In this document: positions 12,583 to 23,799 of the stretch, piece by piece
Layout: each line of letters begins with the position of its first letter
Numbering within the stretch: the first letter of the stretch is position 1
Source of the DNA: Ceratopteris richardii
Taxonomy: Eukaryota > Streptophyta > Polypodiopsida > Polypodiales > Pteridaceae
NCBI GenBank assembly: GCA_020310875.1
Contig: CM035433.1
Span: 111,476,806-111,540,805 of the forward strand
Length of the DNA: 64,000 bases
Reading direction: 5' to 3'
Program-made: the position numbers and the translations under genes
The notes under the pieces: generated by a model
The model's input: the letters and a program-made list of their open reading frames with translations, nothing else
Databases searched by the model: none
What the model was told of the DNA's origin: nothing

Positions 12583-13447
12583 TTACAGTCCCATTCCGTT
12601 CATCAGCTTTTTATTTCTGCAATCCTTGATGGCATGGCCTTTATTTTCACAATAGAAGCAACTTCCTATGAACTTTTTCTTCTTTGGCTTCTTCTTTGAT
12701 TTATCAGAAGAGTCTTTACCTTTTGCATTTGCTGAGAATGCAGCATCACTTGTACTTTGCCGATTCTTCAGCCGCATCTCTTCTTCTAAAAGCATCGCAC
12801 AAAACTCTTCAAATGTAAGGGGAATTGGTCTTACCTAAGTGTTAAGGGTTGTTACTAATCCATCATACTTTGCTAGAAGAACACGTACACATCTTTGAGC
12901 CAGCTCTTCTGGTGTTATAACAACACCAACTGCAGCCAATTGATCTTGAAGATGTTTTATCCGTTTGATAAAATCTTCAGCCTTTACAAAATCAGAATGC
13001 TTTTCATTTGCCAAGTGATTTTCTAAATTATGTATCCTAGTGTGGTTCTTTGTCTCATATTGATGAGCCAATATGCCCCAAGCCTCATGTGCCTTAGTAG
13101 TATGTTGAACTAAAGTAAGCACAAAATCACTTACACTAGTGACAATCTCACATAATGCATCAGCATTCCGCCTCTTCCAAGCTCGTAGAAGATCTGGATC
13201 TAGCTGAATCATCAATCTTGAATTTGTTGGATCTTCAACTAGTATAGGCTCTGATCCAATCCCATCGGTCCCATGACAGTGTCAAGTAATTCAGAAGAGG
13301 CCAAAATTGCAGAAATTTTGAACTTCTAGAGTGTATAGTTGGTTCCATCCAACTTCCCTTCAGTGAATGCAGGTGGGCGAATTCGAATAGGTGCAGCATT
13401 AACATTAGTTGAAGCACCAAGAATAGTGTTCAACGATGAAGCCATCA
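12583..13447 (-). pseudogene. Copia D1 gag with CCHC zinc knuckle, broken
   Basis: Gag is read from a start near 13,447, by comparison with the D2 start at 21,651, through pieces 13,235-13,420, 12,835-13,215 (UBN2-like LLRAWKRRNADA, KRIKHLQDQLAAVGV) and 12,583-12,795. The last contains the nucleocapsid knuckle CFYCENKGHAIKDC. Stops and frameshifts at about 13,325, 13,225 and 12,835 separate them. Confidence 0.85.
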
Positions 13448-13530
13448 TGTAATCACTCGAATAATCTACTGATATTCTAGTCTGCTAGAAGGCTAAAATA
13501 GTGATACTTCTCAAGCTATTCGAACCTTAT

Positions 13531-13543
13531 GGCTCTGATACCA
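13531..13543 (-). other. Copia D1 primer binding site (tRNA-Met initiator)
   Basis: The plus-strand GGCTCTGATACCA is the complement of TGGTATCAGAGCC, the standard plant copia PBS for the initiator tRNA-Met 3' end. It directly abuts the LTR. Confidence 0.9.
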
Positions 13544-13948
13544 TGTAAGACAATAGTTACGCAATATAACACAGGAGCATTATCAGAGAAGATAACAGAT
13601 ATAGGAGAATCTCAACAATTTTCTAGTAACAGCAAGTACAAAGATGATGGCATTGTCCACCCGTGCGCTCTCAAGGTAGAGCTTAAATGGTGATCAGACA
13701 ACGCTAGATAGGGAGATACAAGGTAGAGGTATGCTAGCTCAACTGGATGTCTCAGGTAGTGCAGAAGTCATGTATATATAGGATCATGGGTGGCCTTCTG
13801 TGGACGGCTATACATGGGCGGTAGAGCATGGGTGGCCACCGTCTGCATAAATGCCATACACGGCTTAGACCGGTTGAACCGACCTAGCAAATATAAATGA
13901 TTTCTGACTCCCATAAGGAATATTCCCTTTTCTGTCATGCCGGTGCCA
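13544..13948 (-). repeat. Copia D1 right (5') LTR, truncated
   Basis: It matches the first about 405 bp of the copia D LTR, with one copy of the GGAATATTCC block lost. It then breaks into the duplicated flank. This edge is the joint of the tandem duplication. Confidence 0.88.
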
Positions 13949-13950
13949 AG

Positions 13951-14799
13951 AAATTCTTTATCAACCCCTGGTTGTAGAGTCTAAACTAGGTAATAACACC
14001 TCATAAAGTCGGGCTTTGGTAATGGCACATAGAAGTAATCAAGTAGTCTTGCTCGCTTCTAGATGTTTTGCAAATCATCGGAGTTCTTTAATTCCTCAAT
14101 TCCTCAGGAAAAGAATTGGAAGCAGCCCTAGGTGTTGTTGAACTCACATTTTGATTCCCAGATGTAGTGGGCATGCGCTAGGGGTCTAGCTGACTGGTGA
14201 ACTCTCTCATGTTCTTCCTAATGGAGGGTTCACAATGGGAATGGTACCTTGAAAGTTTGGGAATTACGGGGGTACTTTTGCGAGGTATTCTTTGATGGGC
14301 AAAGTACTAATGTCATTCTATCTTGAACTAGATCTTGCTTCTTCCATTGCTAATTGGTACTTGTAAGTTCTTTGTAAATTTTCTATGATAAGGAAAAATA
14401 CATTAGTATTGCCAAAATAACCTAGAAAAACCTTCGTCCCTTTCCAATAGTGATATGCTTCCCTTGTATCCCTATTTTGTGTGATAGTGATCGTTGAAGT
14501 TCATGTGAAAGTGCAAGTCACCATACTACCTATATGCATACTTGAATGATCTCAGCATGGTTTTGATGATGCATCAGTATAGTATAAGGTTTTTCAGGAT
14601 AATAGTTTATTACAAGGTTTGTTGACTTTGAATGATTCCCTTATGAGATTACAAGAGATATTTATGGGTTGATACACTTATTAAGAGCTTGTGATCTTAT
14701 TTGGTCATGGAATTGTTTAGGTACCCATTTCCAAATTGTTCTAGAAACAAAATTATATGATTTTTCATATACAAAAGCTATCTTTTTAGATGTATGATG
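13951..14799. repeat. Second copy of the copia D flank
   Basis: Near-identical repeat of 7804-8658, ending with TGATG at 14,795-14,799. It repeats part of the decayed minus-strand coding region and the gypsy-2 tail. Confidence 0.9.
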
Positions 14800-15491
14800 T
14801 GTAAGACAATAGTTACGCTATATAACACAGGAGCAGTAGTAGAGAAGATAACAGATATAGGAGAATCTCAACAATTTTCTACTAACAGCAAGTACAAAGA
14901 TGATGGCGTTGTTCACCCGTGCGCTCTAAAGGTAGAGCTTAAATGGTGATCTAGACAACTCTAGATAGGGAGATACAAGGTAGAGGTATGCTTGCTCAAC
15001 TGGATGTCTCAGGTAGTGCAGAAGTCATGTATATATAGGATCATGGGTGGCCTTCTGTGGATGGCTATACATGGGCGATAGAGCGTGGGCGACCACCACC
15101 TGTGTAAATGCCATACACGGCTTAGACCGGTTGAACCGACCTAACAAATATAAATGATTTCTAACTCCCATAGGGAATATTCCATGGAATATTCCCTTTA
15201 CCGTCACGTTGGGTGCGCTGCCCTCGGACCCCCACCAGGGGGCCCGTTGGCCCTCTTGGACCCCCCAGCCGAGGCTGCTCCCCGCTGCCCCGGACCCCAC
15301 AATTGGGGACCTCGGTAACTCCCTTTCCTTACAATACCTTACATGGTCCAATATGACCTTCATCCAACATGCAAGTTGGGATTCCCATCATTTGGGTAAT
15401 GCACGCTTGGCTTCTCCTCATAATGGGGCCCTTAAAAAATGTGCACACGATCATGAGGTGTAGACATTGATCATATACTAACACCCCCCTC
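14800..15491 (-). repeat. Copia D2 left (3') LTR and PPT
   Basis: A 684-bp LTR from TGTAAGACAATAG to ATACTAACA, followed by the PPT (CCCCCCTC, 15,484-15,491). It carries the same palindrome of GGAATATTCC blocks near 15,174 and the same GC-rich block as D1. Confidence 0.92.
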
Positions 15492-15499
15492 AATGTTTA

Positions 15500-17570
15500 C
15501 CGATGAAAAATCAAGTAGATTTCAGTCCTATGCCCATCTGTTGAAGATGCCTATTAAGCTACTCTCTTCCAAGTGCTTTAGTGAATATGTCAGCACAATT
15601 TCCCTCTGTTGGGCAATATTCTAGCTCCACAATTTCATCTTCAATTATCTCACGAATGTAATGGTACTATACTTCTATGTGCTTGGTGCGAGCATGAAAA
15701 ATTGGGTTCTTTGCAATAGCCATACAACTTTGATTATCACACTTGAGTAGAGTCGCCATATTTGATGGAAAGCCTAGATCTGCAAGAATTCTCCTTAACC
15801 AGACTGCCTCACAAGAAGCAAAACAAGCAGCTTTGTACTCTACTTCAGTGGACGAGAGTGCAAGAGTTGGTTGCTTTCTACTTACCCAAGAAAATATTCC
15901 TGAACCAAGTGAGAAACAATATCTAGAAACTTCTAGAATCACAATCTCCAGCCCAATTTGAATCAAAATATCCTTGGAGTGTATCACCTGTGGTATAAAA
16001 AATACCAAAATCCAAGGTTCCTACAATGTACCTTAAAAAATAAGACTTCCAACGAGCTTCCTATACTTCTTAGCATCTACATCAGGCATGTTATCATCCA
16101 TAGATAGCTTATGATTTGCCTCCATAGGGGTGCTAGTTGGCTTGCAGTCCATCATTCCAAATGCCTTGAGAATTTCTTTGGCATATTTTTGTTGTGAGAC
16201 GAAAATGCCATCCTTCCTTTGCCATACTTCAATTCCCAGACAAAAATGGAGTAGACCTAAGTCTGTCATTTCAAACTCAGTTCCCAAGCTGATTCGAGTT
16301 TGATTGATGAGTTCCTGATGATCTCCTGTAATGATCAAATCATCTACATATACAATGACAACAACTAGCTTGCTATCCCTTTTTGTTACATACAAGTTAG
16401 CATCAGAAGTACTTCTTTCAAAACCCATATTTTTGAAAAAATATATATCCATTGGTACCAAGCCCTTGGAGCGTGCTTAAGTCCATACAAAGCTTTCTTC
16501 AACCTGCAAACTTTATTTTCTGAATTGGGCACCTCAAAACCTGGTGGTTGAGATACATATACCTCCTCCTTGAGGTGACCATTCAAAAATGCAGATTTGA
16601 CATCCATCTGGAAAATAGGCCACGCCTTTTGTGCAGCTATTGCAAGTACCATCCGAATAGTTGTCATGCGTGTTGTTGGGGCAAAAGTTTCTTGAACATC
16701 AAATCCTTCAATCTGTGAAAAATTTTGTGCAACTAATCTTGCCTTATACTTTTCTAATGTTCCATCTGCTTTATACTTAGCTTTCCAAATCCATTTAGTA
16801 CCTATTACCTTCTTCTTTGGCGGCAAGTCGACTAGATCCCATGTATCATTTTTGAGTATACTATCATACTCAGACTGCATAGCCACTCTCCAACCCGGAT
16901 CATCAAGCGCTTCTTCAATGGTGCTAGGTTCCTTTATCGAGCCCATGATATCTACCATTAGAGCCATGTTAACAATGTGTTCTGAGGCTCTTCTTTGCTC
17001 CTCTATTCTCTTTGACCTTCGTAATCCATCTAAGGATGATTCTGGTACATCTACATGTGGATTGTGATCATCAAAGAGTTGTTGTGCCCACTTTGGTAGT
17101 GGCTTATGCTGTGCAGCTACAACTGGTTAGCTTTTTATTGAGGAAATTTCTTCATCAGATGTTTCTATCTCCTCAACTTTAACTTGTCTTTTGATAGGCA
17201 CAAGGTGATATATTTCTCCGTTTGATGAGATAGTAGATTTACCTTTATCTTCTACTAAGTGTGGTCGTTCATCAAACACCTCATCTCGGCTGACAAAAAT
17301 CTTCCTTGCCTCAGGATCCCACAACCTGTATGCTTTAGACTCTTCATTATATCCTAGGAAGACACACTTTTTGCTTTTTGAATCCAACTTTGATCTTGTT
17401 GAATCAGGAATATGTGCATAACAGAAACAACTGATTCTAAAATGCAAAACTGAAGGCTTTTTACTAGAATATGCTTCTTGAGGAGTCATCCCGTTCAGTG
17501 CTTTTGTGAAGCTTCGATTGAGGATGTAGACTGATGTATGGACTGCTTCTGCCCAGAATGAATCAGGCAT
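15500..17570 (-). pseudogene. Copia D2 RNase H, RT and integrase C-terminal part
   Basis: Pieces are 15,667-16,008 (RNase H, LSSTEVEYKAACFAS, DNQSCMAIAKNPIFHA), 16,033-16,461 (YVDDLIITG, GIEVWQRKDG), 16,386-16,967 ([25 protein letters not shown]) and 17,127-17,570 (integrase end, PDSFWAEAVHTSVYILNRS). Compared with D1, about 100 bp is missing near 16,033 (the CNTRPD to RYIAG stretch), and there is a frameshift near 16,440 inside the RT palm. D2 keeps integrase parts that D1 has lost, and the reverse, so the two decayed separately. Confidence 0.9.
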
Positions 17571-17573
17571 GTC

Positions 17574-17719
17574 TTAAGCCTTTAACATACAACGAGCCAT
17601 TTCAACTATTGTCCTGTTCGTGTGCTCAACAATGCCATTTTGTTGAGGTGTATGAGTTGTGGTAAGTTGCCTTTTCACACCATGCCCATTACAGTAATTA
17701 TTGAATTCTGTTGACAAGA
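17574..17719 (-). pseudogene. Copia D2 integrase core fragment left of element F
   Basis: Minus-strand reading gives EFLSTEFNNYCNGHGVKRQL followed by HTPQQNGIVE, which includes the third catalytic acidic residue region of the integrase core. It is cut by element F right after EFLS. The other half of the core resumes at 19,895. Confidence 0.85.
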
Positions 17720-17724
17720 ATTCA

Positions 17725-18241
17725 TGTAATAAAGTAAGTCTATGATCTCGGGATCCGATGGCTTCAGACAGATCTGAAATCGGATACCGTTTGGTCACTC
17801 GTCTATAGGACCAAAGATCTCAAGAGTAGACTCAAGCATAAGTCATGTGCTCTCATATTCAAGTAATCCACTTAGCCTAGTGGTTAAGTCTCATGGTTGT
17901 GAAGGAAGAGGTCTTGGGTTCAACTCCCATGGGGAGCATGGGGAGAGAGTTTTGCCCAAAGAGCTCTAGAGCCTTCTAACTCAAGTTAACGTGAGTTAAC
18001 TTGAGTCCAGTGGACTTAACTCAAGAGGTGAGTACAACAACCACTAGTGGACTCTAGTGGAAGGTACTAAAGTAGTGGTCGAGATCACCCCAGCCACTAA
18101 TAGACTCTAGTGGTGGATATGAAAGGAGTGGAGGAGATTGCACATGCACTTGTGGACTCTAGTTACATTTGTGGTCCTCATTAGTTCAAGCAGCTATATA
18201 TACAGGCATTTGGTTGGGAGGAGAGTGATCTCTCAAGCATG
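17725..18241 (+). repeat. Element F left LTR (517 bp shared part)
   Basis: Starts TGTAATAAAG. Identity to the right copy ends at CAAGCATG; the last 28 bp present in the right LTR are absent, suggesting a deletion that removed the U5 end, the PBS and part of the interior. Confidence 0.8.
17873..17927 (+). promoter_or_regulatory. tRNA-like module (Pol III A and B boxes) in the element F left LTR
   Basis: TAGCCTAGTGG (17,873-17,883) fits the A-box consensus and GGTTCAACTCC (17,917-17,927) the B-box consensus. Their starts are 44 bp apart, the spacing in a real tRNA. The would-be acceptor arms do not pair, so it is not a functional tRNA; it resembles the head of a tRNA-derived SINE. The same module recurs at 19,498-19,552. 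Confidence 0.55.
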
Positions 18242-19349
18242 CTTATTTCTCTGAAAGATAAAGACAATGCTTCAATATCTTGTTGAAATAGATCTTTGAA
18301 AAGTAAAAAGTCCTGAGTCAACTAGTCTTTGACTCATAGCAAATTTTTGTATATTCGAAGTTTGAATTGGTTGTACAGAGTCTTAGTTATTTCTTTCCGC
18401 TTTCCAAATCTTTTGGAATTGGCTCAGATATGGTATCTGATTCCTTTTGCAAAAGACCAGGGTTAGCCGGTTAGAATAAAATAACTAACTTGAACATCCT
18501 AGATAGATGTTATGTACAAGAACCTTTTCAAATCTTCAAAAGATGATAAGTCTAAGTGGACTTATTCATTTGAGTTTGCTTCAAGTTATAGCATAAATGA
18601 TTTCGTGGAGTCCAGTATACTCTAGAATAGGGAAGTTAGGAATCGCTCATCAGATTGACAATTCCCAAGAACTTTCAGTTAAAAAGTCTTTGAGAAAAGT
18701 GTCCTAAGTTGGACAATTTTCATTTTGAATTTGAATTGGTGAAGTTAGTATGGTTGATTCCACCGAAATGGTAAACTTTCTCCTACAGTTTACATAGGAT
18801 TTTTTCAAACTCATTGGGACAAAGTAGTCCTCTAGTCGGGTGAAAAATCAAGTAACTGTTGGATCAAAGTAAACCATCGAATAAACATCTAAAGTTAGAT
18901 GTATGGGACGATCAAACTTCAAGTTCTCCAAAACAAATTCAAGTGAATCAAGAATTCTTAAAGTCTTGCAAGGGATAAGAATCTCACCTTCATTACTAAG
19001 TCCATGCACCAGACATGCCCAGAAATGGACTAGTAATTTGAATCCACCTAGTTCACATGTTTGTGCCTAGATCGCACATCCAGAAACTGTGAATTAGCCA
19101 GGGATGTCATTAGATCCACCCTTATTATTCTTCACTAGTTTGTACTTTGTCCCGTTCACCAAAGTGCAAACCCAGATAGTGTTTTGAATCATTTGGGCAG
19201 GGATGCCACCACAGAGATGAGACATGTTCTTCCAGTTCTAGAACATGACCATGTTCTTCCAGTTTTAGAACATGAGGCTCGGGGGTTGCCTACAGTTATA
19301 TATATAGCTTTATTTTCGAGGACGAAAATATTTCCCAAGGGGGGAAGAA
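18242..19349 (+). other. Interior of element F
   Basis: AT-rich with no open frame above about 60 codons and no gag or pol motif except a short FEDEN-like end at about 19,315. TGGTATCTGA at 18,431 only partly resembles a PBS. Confidence 0.6.
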
Positions 19350-19894
19350 TGTAATAAAGTAAGTCTATGATCTCGGGATCCGATGGCTTCAGACAGATCT
19401 GAAATCGGATACCGTTTGGTCACTCGTCTATAGGACCAAAGATCTCAAGAGTAGACTCAAGCATAAGTCATGTGCTCTCATATTCAAGTAATCCACTTAG
19501 CCTAGTGGTTAAGTCTCATGGTTGTGAAGGAAGAGGTCTTGGGTTCAACTCCCATGGGGAGCATGGGGAGAGAGTTTTGCCCAAAGAGCTCTAGAGCCTT
19601 CTAACTCAAGTTAACGTGAGTTAACTTGAGTCCAGTGGACTTAACTCAAGAGGTGAGTACAACAACCACTAGTGGACTCTAGTGGAAGGTACTAAAGTAG
19701 TGGTCGAGATCACTCCAGCCACTAATAGACTCTAGTGGTGGATATGAAAGGAGTGGAGGAGATTGCACATGCACTTGTGGACTCTAGTTACATTTGTGGT
19801 CCTCATTAGTTCAAGCAGCTATATATACAGGCATTTGGTTGGGAGGAGAGTGATCTCTCAAGCATGTGGTGGTCGTAATCTTTAGGTTGTTGCA
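19350..19894 (+). repeat. Element F right LTR
   Basis: A 545-bp copy from TGTAATAAAG to GTTGTTGCA, followed by the ATTCA duplication. It carries the tRNA-like module at 19,498-19,552. Confidence 0.8.
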
Positions 19895-19899
19895 ATTCA

Positions 19900-21651
19900 C
19901 CTCCTCTATCTGTTTTGAATTTCTTCAGTTTCCTTACTAATTCATTTTCCACGTATGTATGCCACGTTTTAAATTTTTCAAAAGCATCAACCTTCTCTCG
20001 AATGAAATAGACCCACATCTTTCTACTATAATCATCGACTAACAGCAAAAAGTAGAAGGATCCTCCTAAAGCAGGTGTAGACATTTTACCGTAGAGATTA
20101 GCATGTACCAACTCTAGAGGAGCTTGAGATCGATTGCTGGTCTCTCTTGGAAATGCCTTTCGTTGTTGCTTGCCTATCATACAAGCTTCACAAGGTTCCT
20201 GCAACTCTGAAAATGCAGGCAAATGAGCAACCATCTCTGTTCTTTGCATCTTCTTCAAAACTACAAATTCGAGATGCCCAAATCGTTGGTGCCATAAATT
20301 GCTTACATCTTTATCTTCTGTAGCAGTTAAAGCACTTAACTCATACAATTTATCCCATCGTATGCCTCTACCTACAACATTACCTAATGAATCCATGATT
20401 TCTTCACCACTCTTATTGAAGTGAACTTTGAGTCCACGATCTGTTATTGCAGAAACTGACAACAAATTTCTTTTAAGTGTAGGTACATAGAGAACATCGG
20501 ATAACTTTTTCTCAACACCTCGAGAAGTGATAAAAGAGATGGTTCCAGTTCCTTCGGCTGGACACTTGGAGTCATTTCCCACCACTACATTGATGGATTC
20601 CCACAGAGGCACTAGGGAACTATACCAATCCTTTTTATTGGTCATATGGCGAGAAGCTCCACTATCTAAAATCCATGGTTCATCAACAAGAGCTTGAACA
20701 GATGAGCATACCTCTTCAATAGCTACCCAAAGTTCCAGCTTTGTGTTGTTTGCAGACTCTTTGTTCTTCCATGATGATTTTACAGTCCCATTCCGTTCAT
20801 CAGCTTGCTTCTTTCTGCAATCCTTGATGGCATGGCCTTTATTTTCACAATAGAAGCAACTTCATGTGAACTTTTTCTTCTTTGGCTTCTTCTTTGATCC
20901 ATCAGAAGAGCCTTTACCTTTTGCATTTGCTGAGAATGCAGCATCACTTGTACTTTGCGGATTCTTCAGCCGCATCTCTTCTTCTAAAAGCATCGCACAA
21001 AACTCTTCAAATGTAAGGGGAGTTGGTCTTACCTGAGTGTTAAGGGTTGTTACTAATCCATCATACTTTGCTAGAAGAACACATACACATGTTCGAGCCA
21101 GCTCTTCTGGTGTTATAACAACACCAACTGCAGCCAATTGATCTTGAAGATGTTTTATCCGTTTGATAAAATCTTTAGCCTTTACAAAATCAGAATGCTT
21201 TTCATTTGCCAACTAATTTTCTAAATTATGTATCCTAGTGTGGTTCTTTGTCTCATATTGACGAGCCAGCCAATATGCCCCAAGCCTCATGTGCTTTAGT
21301 AGTATGTTGAACCAAAGTAAGCACAGAATCACTTACACTAGTGACAATTGCACATAATGCATCAGCATTCCGCCTCTTCCAAGCTCGTAGAAGATCTGGA
21401 TCTAGCTGAATCATCAATCTTCAATTTGCTGGATCTTCAACTGGGATAGGCTCTGGATCCAATCCCATCGGTCCCATGATAGTGTCAAGTAATTCATAGG
21501 AGTCCAAAATTGTGGAAATTTTGAACTTCCAGAGTGTATAGTTGGTTCCATCCAACTTCCCTTTAGTGAATGCAGGTGGGCAAACTCGAATAGGTGCAGC
21601 ATTAACATTAGCTGAAGCACCAAGACCAGTGTTCGACGATGAAGCCATCAT
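19900..21651 (-). pseudogene. Copia D2 gag, protease and integrase N-terminal part
   Basis: Gag starts at 21,651 (MMASSSNTGLGASANVNAAP) and runs through pieces 21,421-21,651 and 20,862-21,212, with the knuckle near 20,850. Protease DSGA lies near 20,660. A 279-codon frame (19,806-20,645) covers protease, the integrase zinc region (LWHQRFGHL, CEACMIGKQQRKAFP) and the start of the core (LLLVDDYSRKMWVYF, FKTDRGGE). It then runs out into element F, which adds foreign residues at its C-terminus. A 6-bp insertion and frameshift near 21,265 and a stop at 21,420 break gag. Confidence 0.9.
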
Positions 21652-21733
21652 GTAATCACTCGAATAATCTATTAATATTCTAGTCTGCTAGAAGGCTAAA
21701 ATAGTGATACTTCTCAAGCTATTCAAACCTTAT

Positions 21734-21746
21734 GGCTCTGATACCA
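21734..21746 (-). other. Copia D2 primer binding site
   Basis: GGCTCTGATACCA abuts the right LTR; same initiator tRNA-Met site as in D1. Confidence 0.9.
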
Positions 21747-22203
21747 TGTAAGACAATAGTTACACAATATAACACAGGAGCAGTAGCAGAGAAGATAACA
21801 GATATAGGAGAATCTCAACAATTTTCTAGTAACAGCAAGTACAAAGATGATGGCATTGTCCACCCGTGTGCTCTCAAGGTAGAGCTTAAATGGTGATTAG
21901 ACAACTCTAGATAGGGAGTTACAAGGTAGAGGTATGCTGGCTCAACTGGAGGTCTCACGTAGTGTAGAAGTCATGTATATATAGGATCATGGGTGGCCTT
22001 CTGTGGACGGTTATACATGGGTGGTAGAGCATGGGCGGTAGAGCATGGGCGGCCACCGCCCGCATAAATGCCATACACGGCTTAGACCGGTTGAACCGAC
22101 CTAACAAATATAAATGATTTCTGACTCCCATAGGGAATATTCCATGGAATATTCCCTTTACCATCGCATCGGGGTGTTGTCCCCGGACCACCACCAGGGA
22201 GCC
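21747..22203 (-). repeat. Copia D2 right (5') LTR, first part
   Basis: The first about 457 bp of the LTR, ending ...GGGAGCC where element E inserted. The last five bases GAGCC (22,199-22,203) are the E target duplication. The LTR resumes at 35,327. Confidence 0.92.
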
Positions 22204-22827
22204 TGTCACTCTAGCACAATGGTGAGTACCAACGTGAGGAGATACACCTCATAAATGTCAATCCGTGGAGACGTGAGGACCGGTATGAAGACCGCAAGCA
22301 AGTGATGGCACAAGTGCGTGAGTGAAAGCACACAAGCATACACACACATACACACACGCGCATAAGGTAAGAGCAAAGAGTGGAACAATGGAAAGCTTCG
22401 ATTACCAAAGAGCTCTCTTACAAAACTGAAATCTACAACAAGCCAACCTCAAAAATGAGCTCTCCAGCCCTTTTTATAGTTTTTGAGTGGTTTTGGCCCT
22501 GTCCAGACCTAGTGTCCGGCCTAGTTAAAAAATAGGTTCCAGGGCTTATTTGGGGGCTCAAACGGAGTCTAAAAATCATGAAAATTGGTAGGATGGTAGA
22601 TCTAATACTCCTCAAGCTCGAGGACTCCTCGGCTTGAACAAAATGGAGTTACAAAAATGGAAAATGGTATTTACAATGGTTTTTAGTGATAAAAATCACT
22701 ATTTTTGTAGGGATTTCTTCTGAAAATTTGACATGTGCTTCTTGGAGCTCCCTACTTGCTCCTTCTTCTTGTGTGTCCACTTCCTTGATGCGCTTCCATG
22801 CTTTGTCCTTGACCTTGAGCTTCAACA
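22204..22827 (-). repeat. Element E left (3') LTR
   Basis: 624 bp, TGTCACTCTAG to GCTTCAACA. It matches the right LTR apart from a missing CG in the CACACGCG stretch at about 22,355-22,362. Confidence 0.95.
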
Positions 22828-22841
22828 CTCCCCCCCCTCTT
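22828..22841 (-). other. Element E polypurine tract
   Basis: CTCCCCCCCCTCTT on the plus strand, a 14-base purine run on the sense strand, directly inside the 3' LTR. Confidence 0.9.
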
Positions 22842-23799
22842 GAGTCTGTCGTCCCTGACAGACCTTTGTTGTAGTGGTCGTTCCATGTAGTACGTTGAGA
22901 GGTAGTGTCCTTTGCGTCCAACAGGGGCGATCCCTCTTCCCAATGTATCCTGGTCGTTTGTCTGGTTCTTCGCTTTGCCACTGTTATCTCTTGCAGTTTG
23001 TAGTCCCTTTGTACGTACTTCTGCCTTGTATTCCATCTGGATGGTGCGTTTGTGAGTTTTCCAAAACTGCTAGCTGCTCAAAGGATGTGGTCAATGTTGG
23101 TTGTGAGCAACTCTCGGTGGTGGATGGCTTCCTTGCTCTTGTTGTTGTCATCTTGATGTCGTCTTTTCATAGTTTTCATGCCAAGTACTTGTAACCCATA
23201 ATGAATGGTGGGTAAGTGCATTTGTGCATGGGTTGAACAAAATATGTGCCTTGTGCATGGCCTTGTAATGTGGCCCTACATATGCGTACTTGGAAAATGC
23301 ATGGCAAGAAGTATGGTGCAAGAGATTGGGTCTTGAGCTAAGTGCTCAAGGGTATGCTGACGAAGAGGTTTCCTAATCTATCATGGTTATAGTGTTGTTG
23401 AAACATACACGTCTTACCATGGTGAAGGGTCTGTTGATCTTCATCTCTTCGTGTTGCGGTTCCTTCATGGTGTTTGACCATCGGCTTGTCCTTTTTGTTG
23501 AGGGATGTTCTTGCTGGAAGTTCGCTGATGAGCATTTTCAAGTACATAGTTTTTTTTTTTTTTTTTTTTTTTTTTTTGGAACACGATGGCATCAAACAAG
23601 AAGAAAGAGGTTAGTATCAATAAATTATTTTTCATGTGAAAATTATGTCTCATGTGCCTGGGATTTCTCAATTGTGTCTATGCACGGCCATGTAAGGTGG
23701 CCCTATATTGATGCATACTTTGGAGATGCATGACCTGAATGGTGCAAACCACTTGGTTATGCCAAGGCACATGGTTGCTGCTGGTCGAGGCTTTTGATG
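22842..23799 (-). other. Element E 3' untranslated region
   Basis: 958 bp between the stop codon and PPT without coding signature. It contains a run of 28 T at 23,550-23,577 (poly-A on the sense strand) and a repeated CATGTA-GGTGGCCCTA-type phrase at about 23,270 and 23,690. Confidence 0.75.

Larger units (their letters stand above)
8659..13948 (-). mobile_element. Copia D1: Ty1/copia element, minus strand, right LTR truncated
   Basis: The left (3') LTR is 8659-9341, the PPT 9342-9351, the coding interior about 9370-13,447, the PBS 13,531-13,543, and the truncated right (5') LTR 13,544-13,948. The right LTR stops after about 405 of 683 bp and runs straight into the second copy of the left flank, which is the junction of the tandem duplication. 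The left flank is TGATG. The interior is broken throughout. Confidence 0.92.
17725..19894 (+). mobile_element. Element F: short non-autonomous LTR retrotransposon, probably gypsy-derived
   Basis: Two direct repeats of 517 bp (17,725-18,241 and 19,350-19,866) enclose about 1.1 kb without coding capacity. The insert starts TG, ends CA and is flanked by ATTCA (17,720-17,724 and 19,895-19,899). A PPT (AAGGGGGGAAGAA, 19,337-19,349) precedes the right repeat. The bases before it (TTCGAGGACGAAAAT) resemble the end of pol in plant gypsy chromoviruses, so F looks like a deletion derivative of such an element. It disrupts the copia D2 integrase. The 517-bp repeats differ at one base that I can see, implying a recent arrival. 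Confidence 0.85.

Noticed and set aside
17866..17937. Candidate tRNA gene
   Set aside because: A and B boxes are well placed but the acceptor arms do not pair, so it is kept only as a tRNA-like module.
18431..18444. TGGTATCTGATTCC as PBS of element F
   Set aside because: Only the first seven bases fit tRNA-Met; it lies about 190 bp beyond the LTR repeat with no CA before it.
22433..22615. 60-codon minus-strand frame, repeated identically at 34,932-35,114
   Set aside because: It lies in the two LTRs of element E and has no family signature; LTR RNA leader, not a gene.
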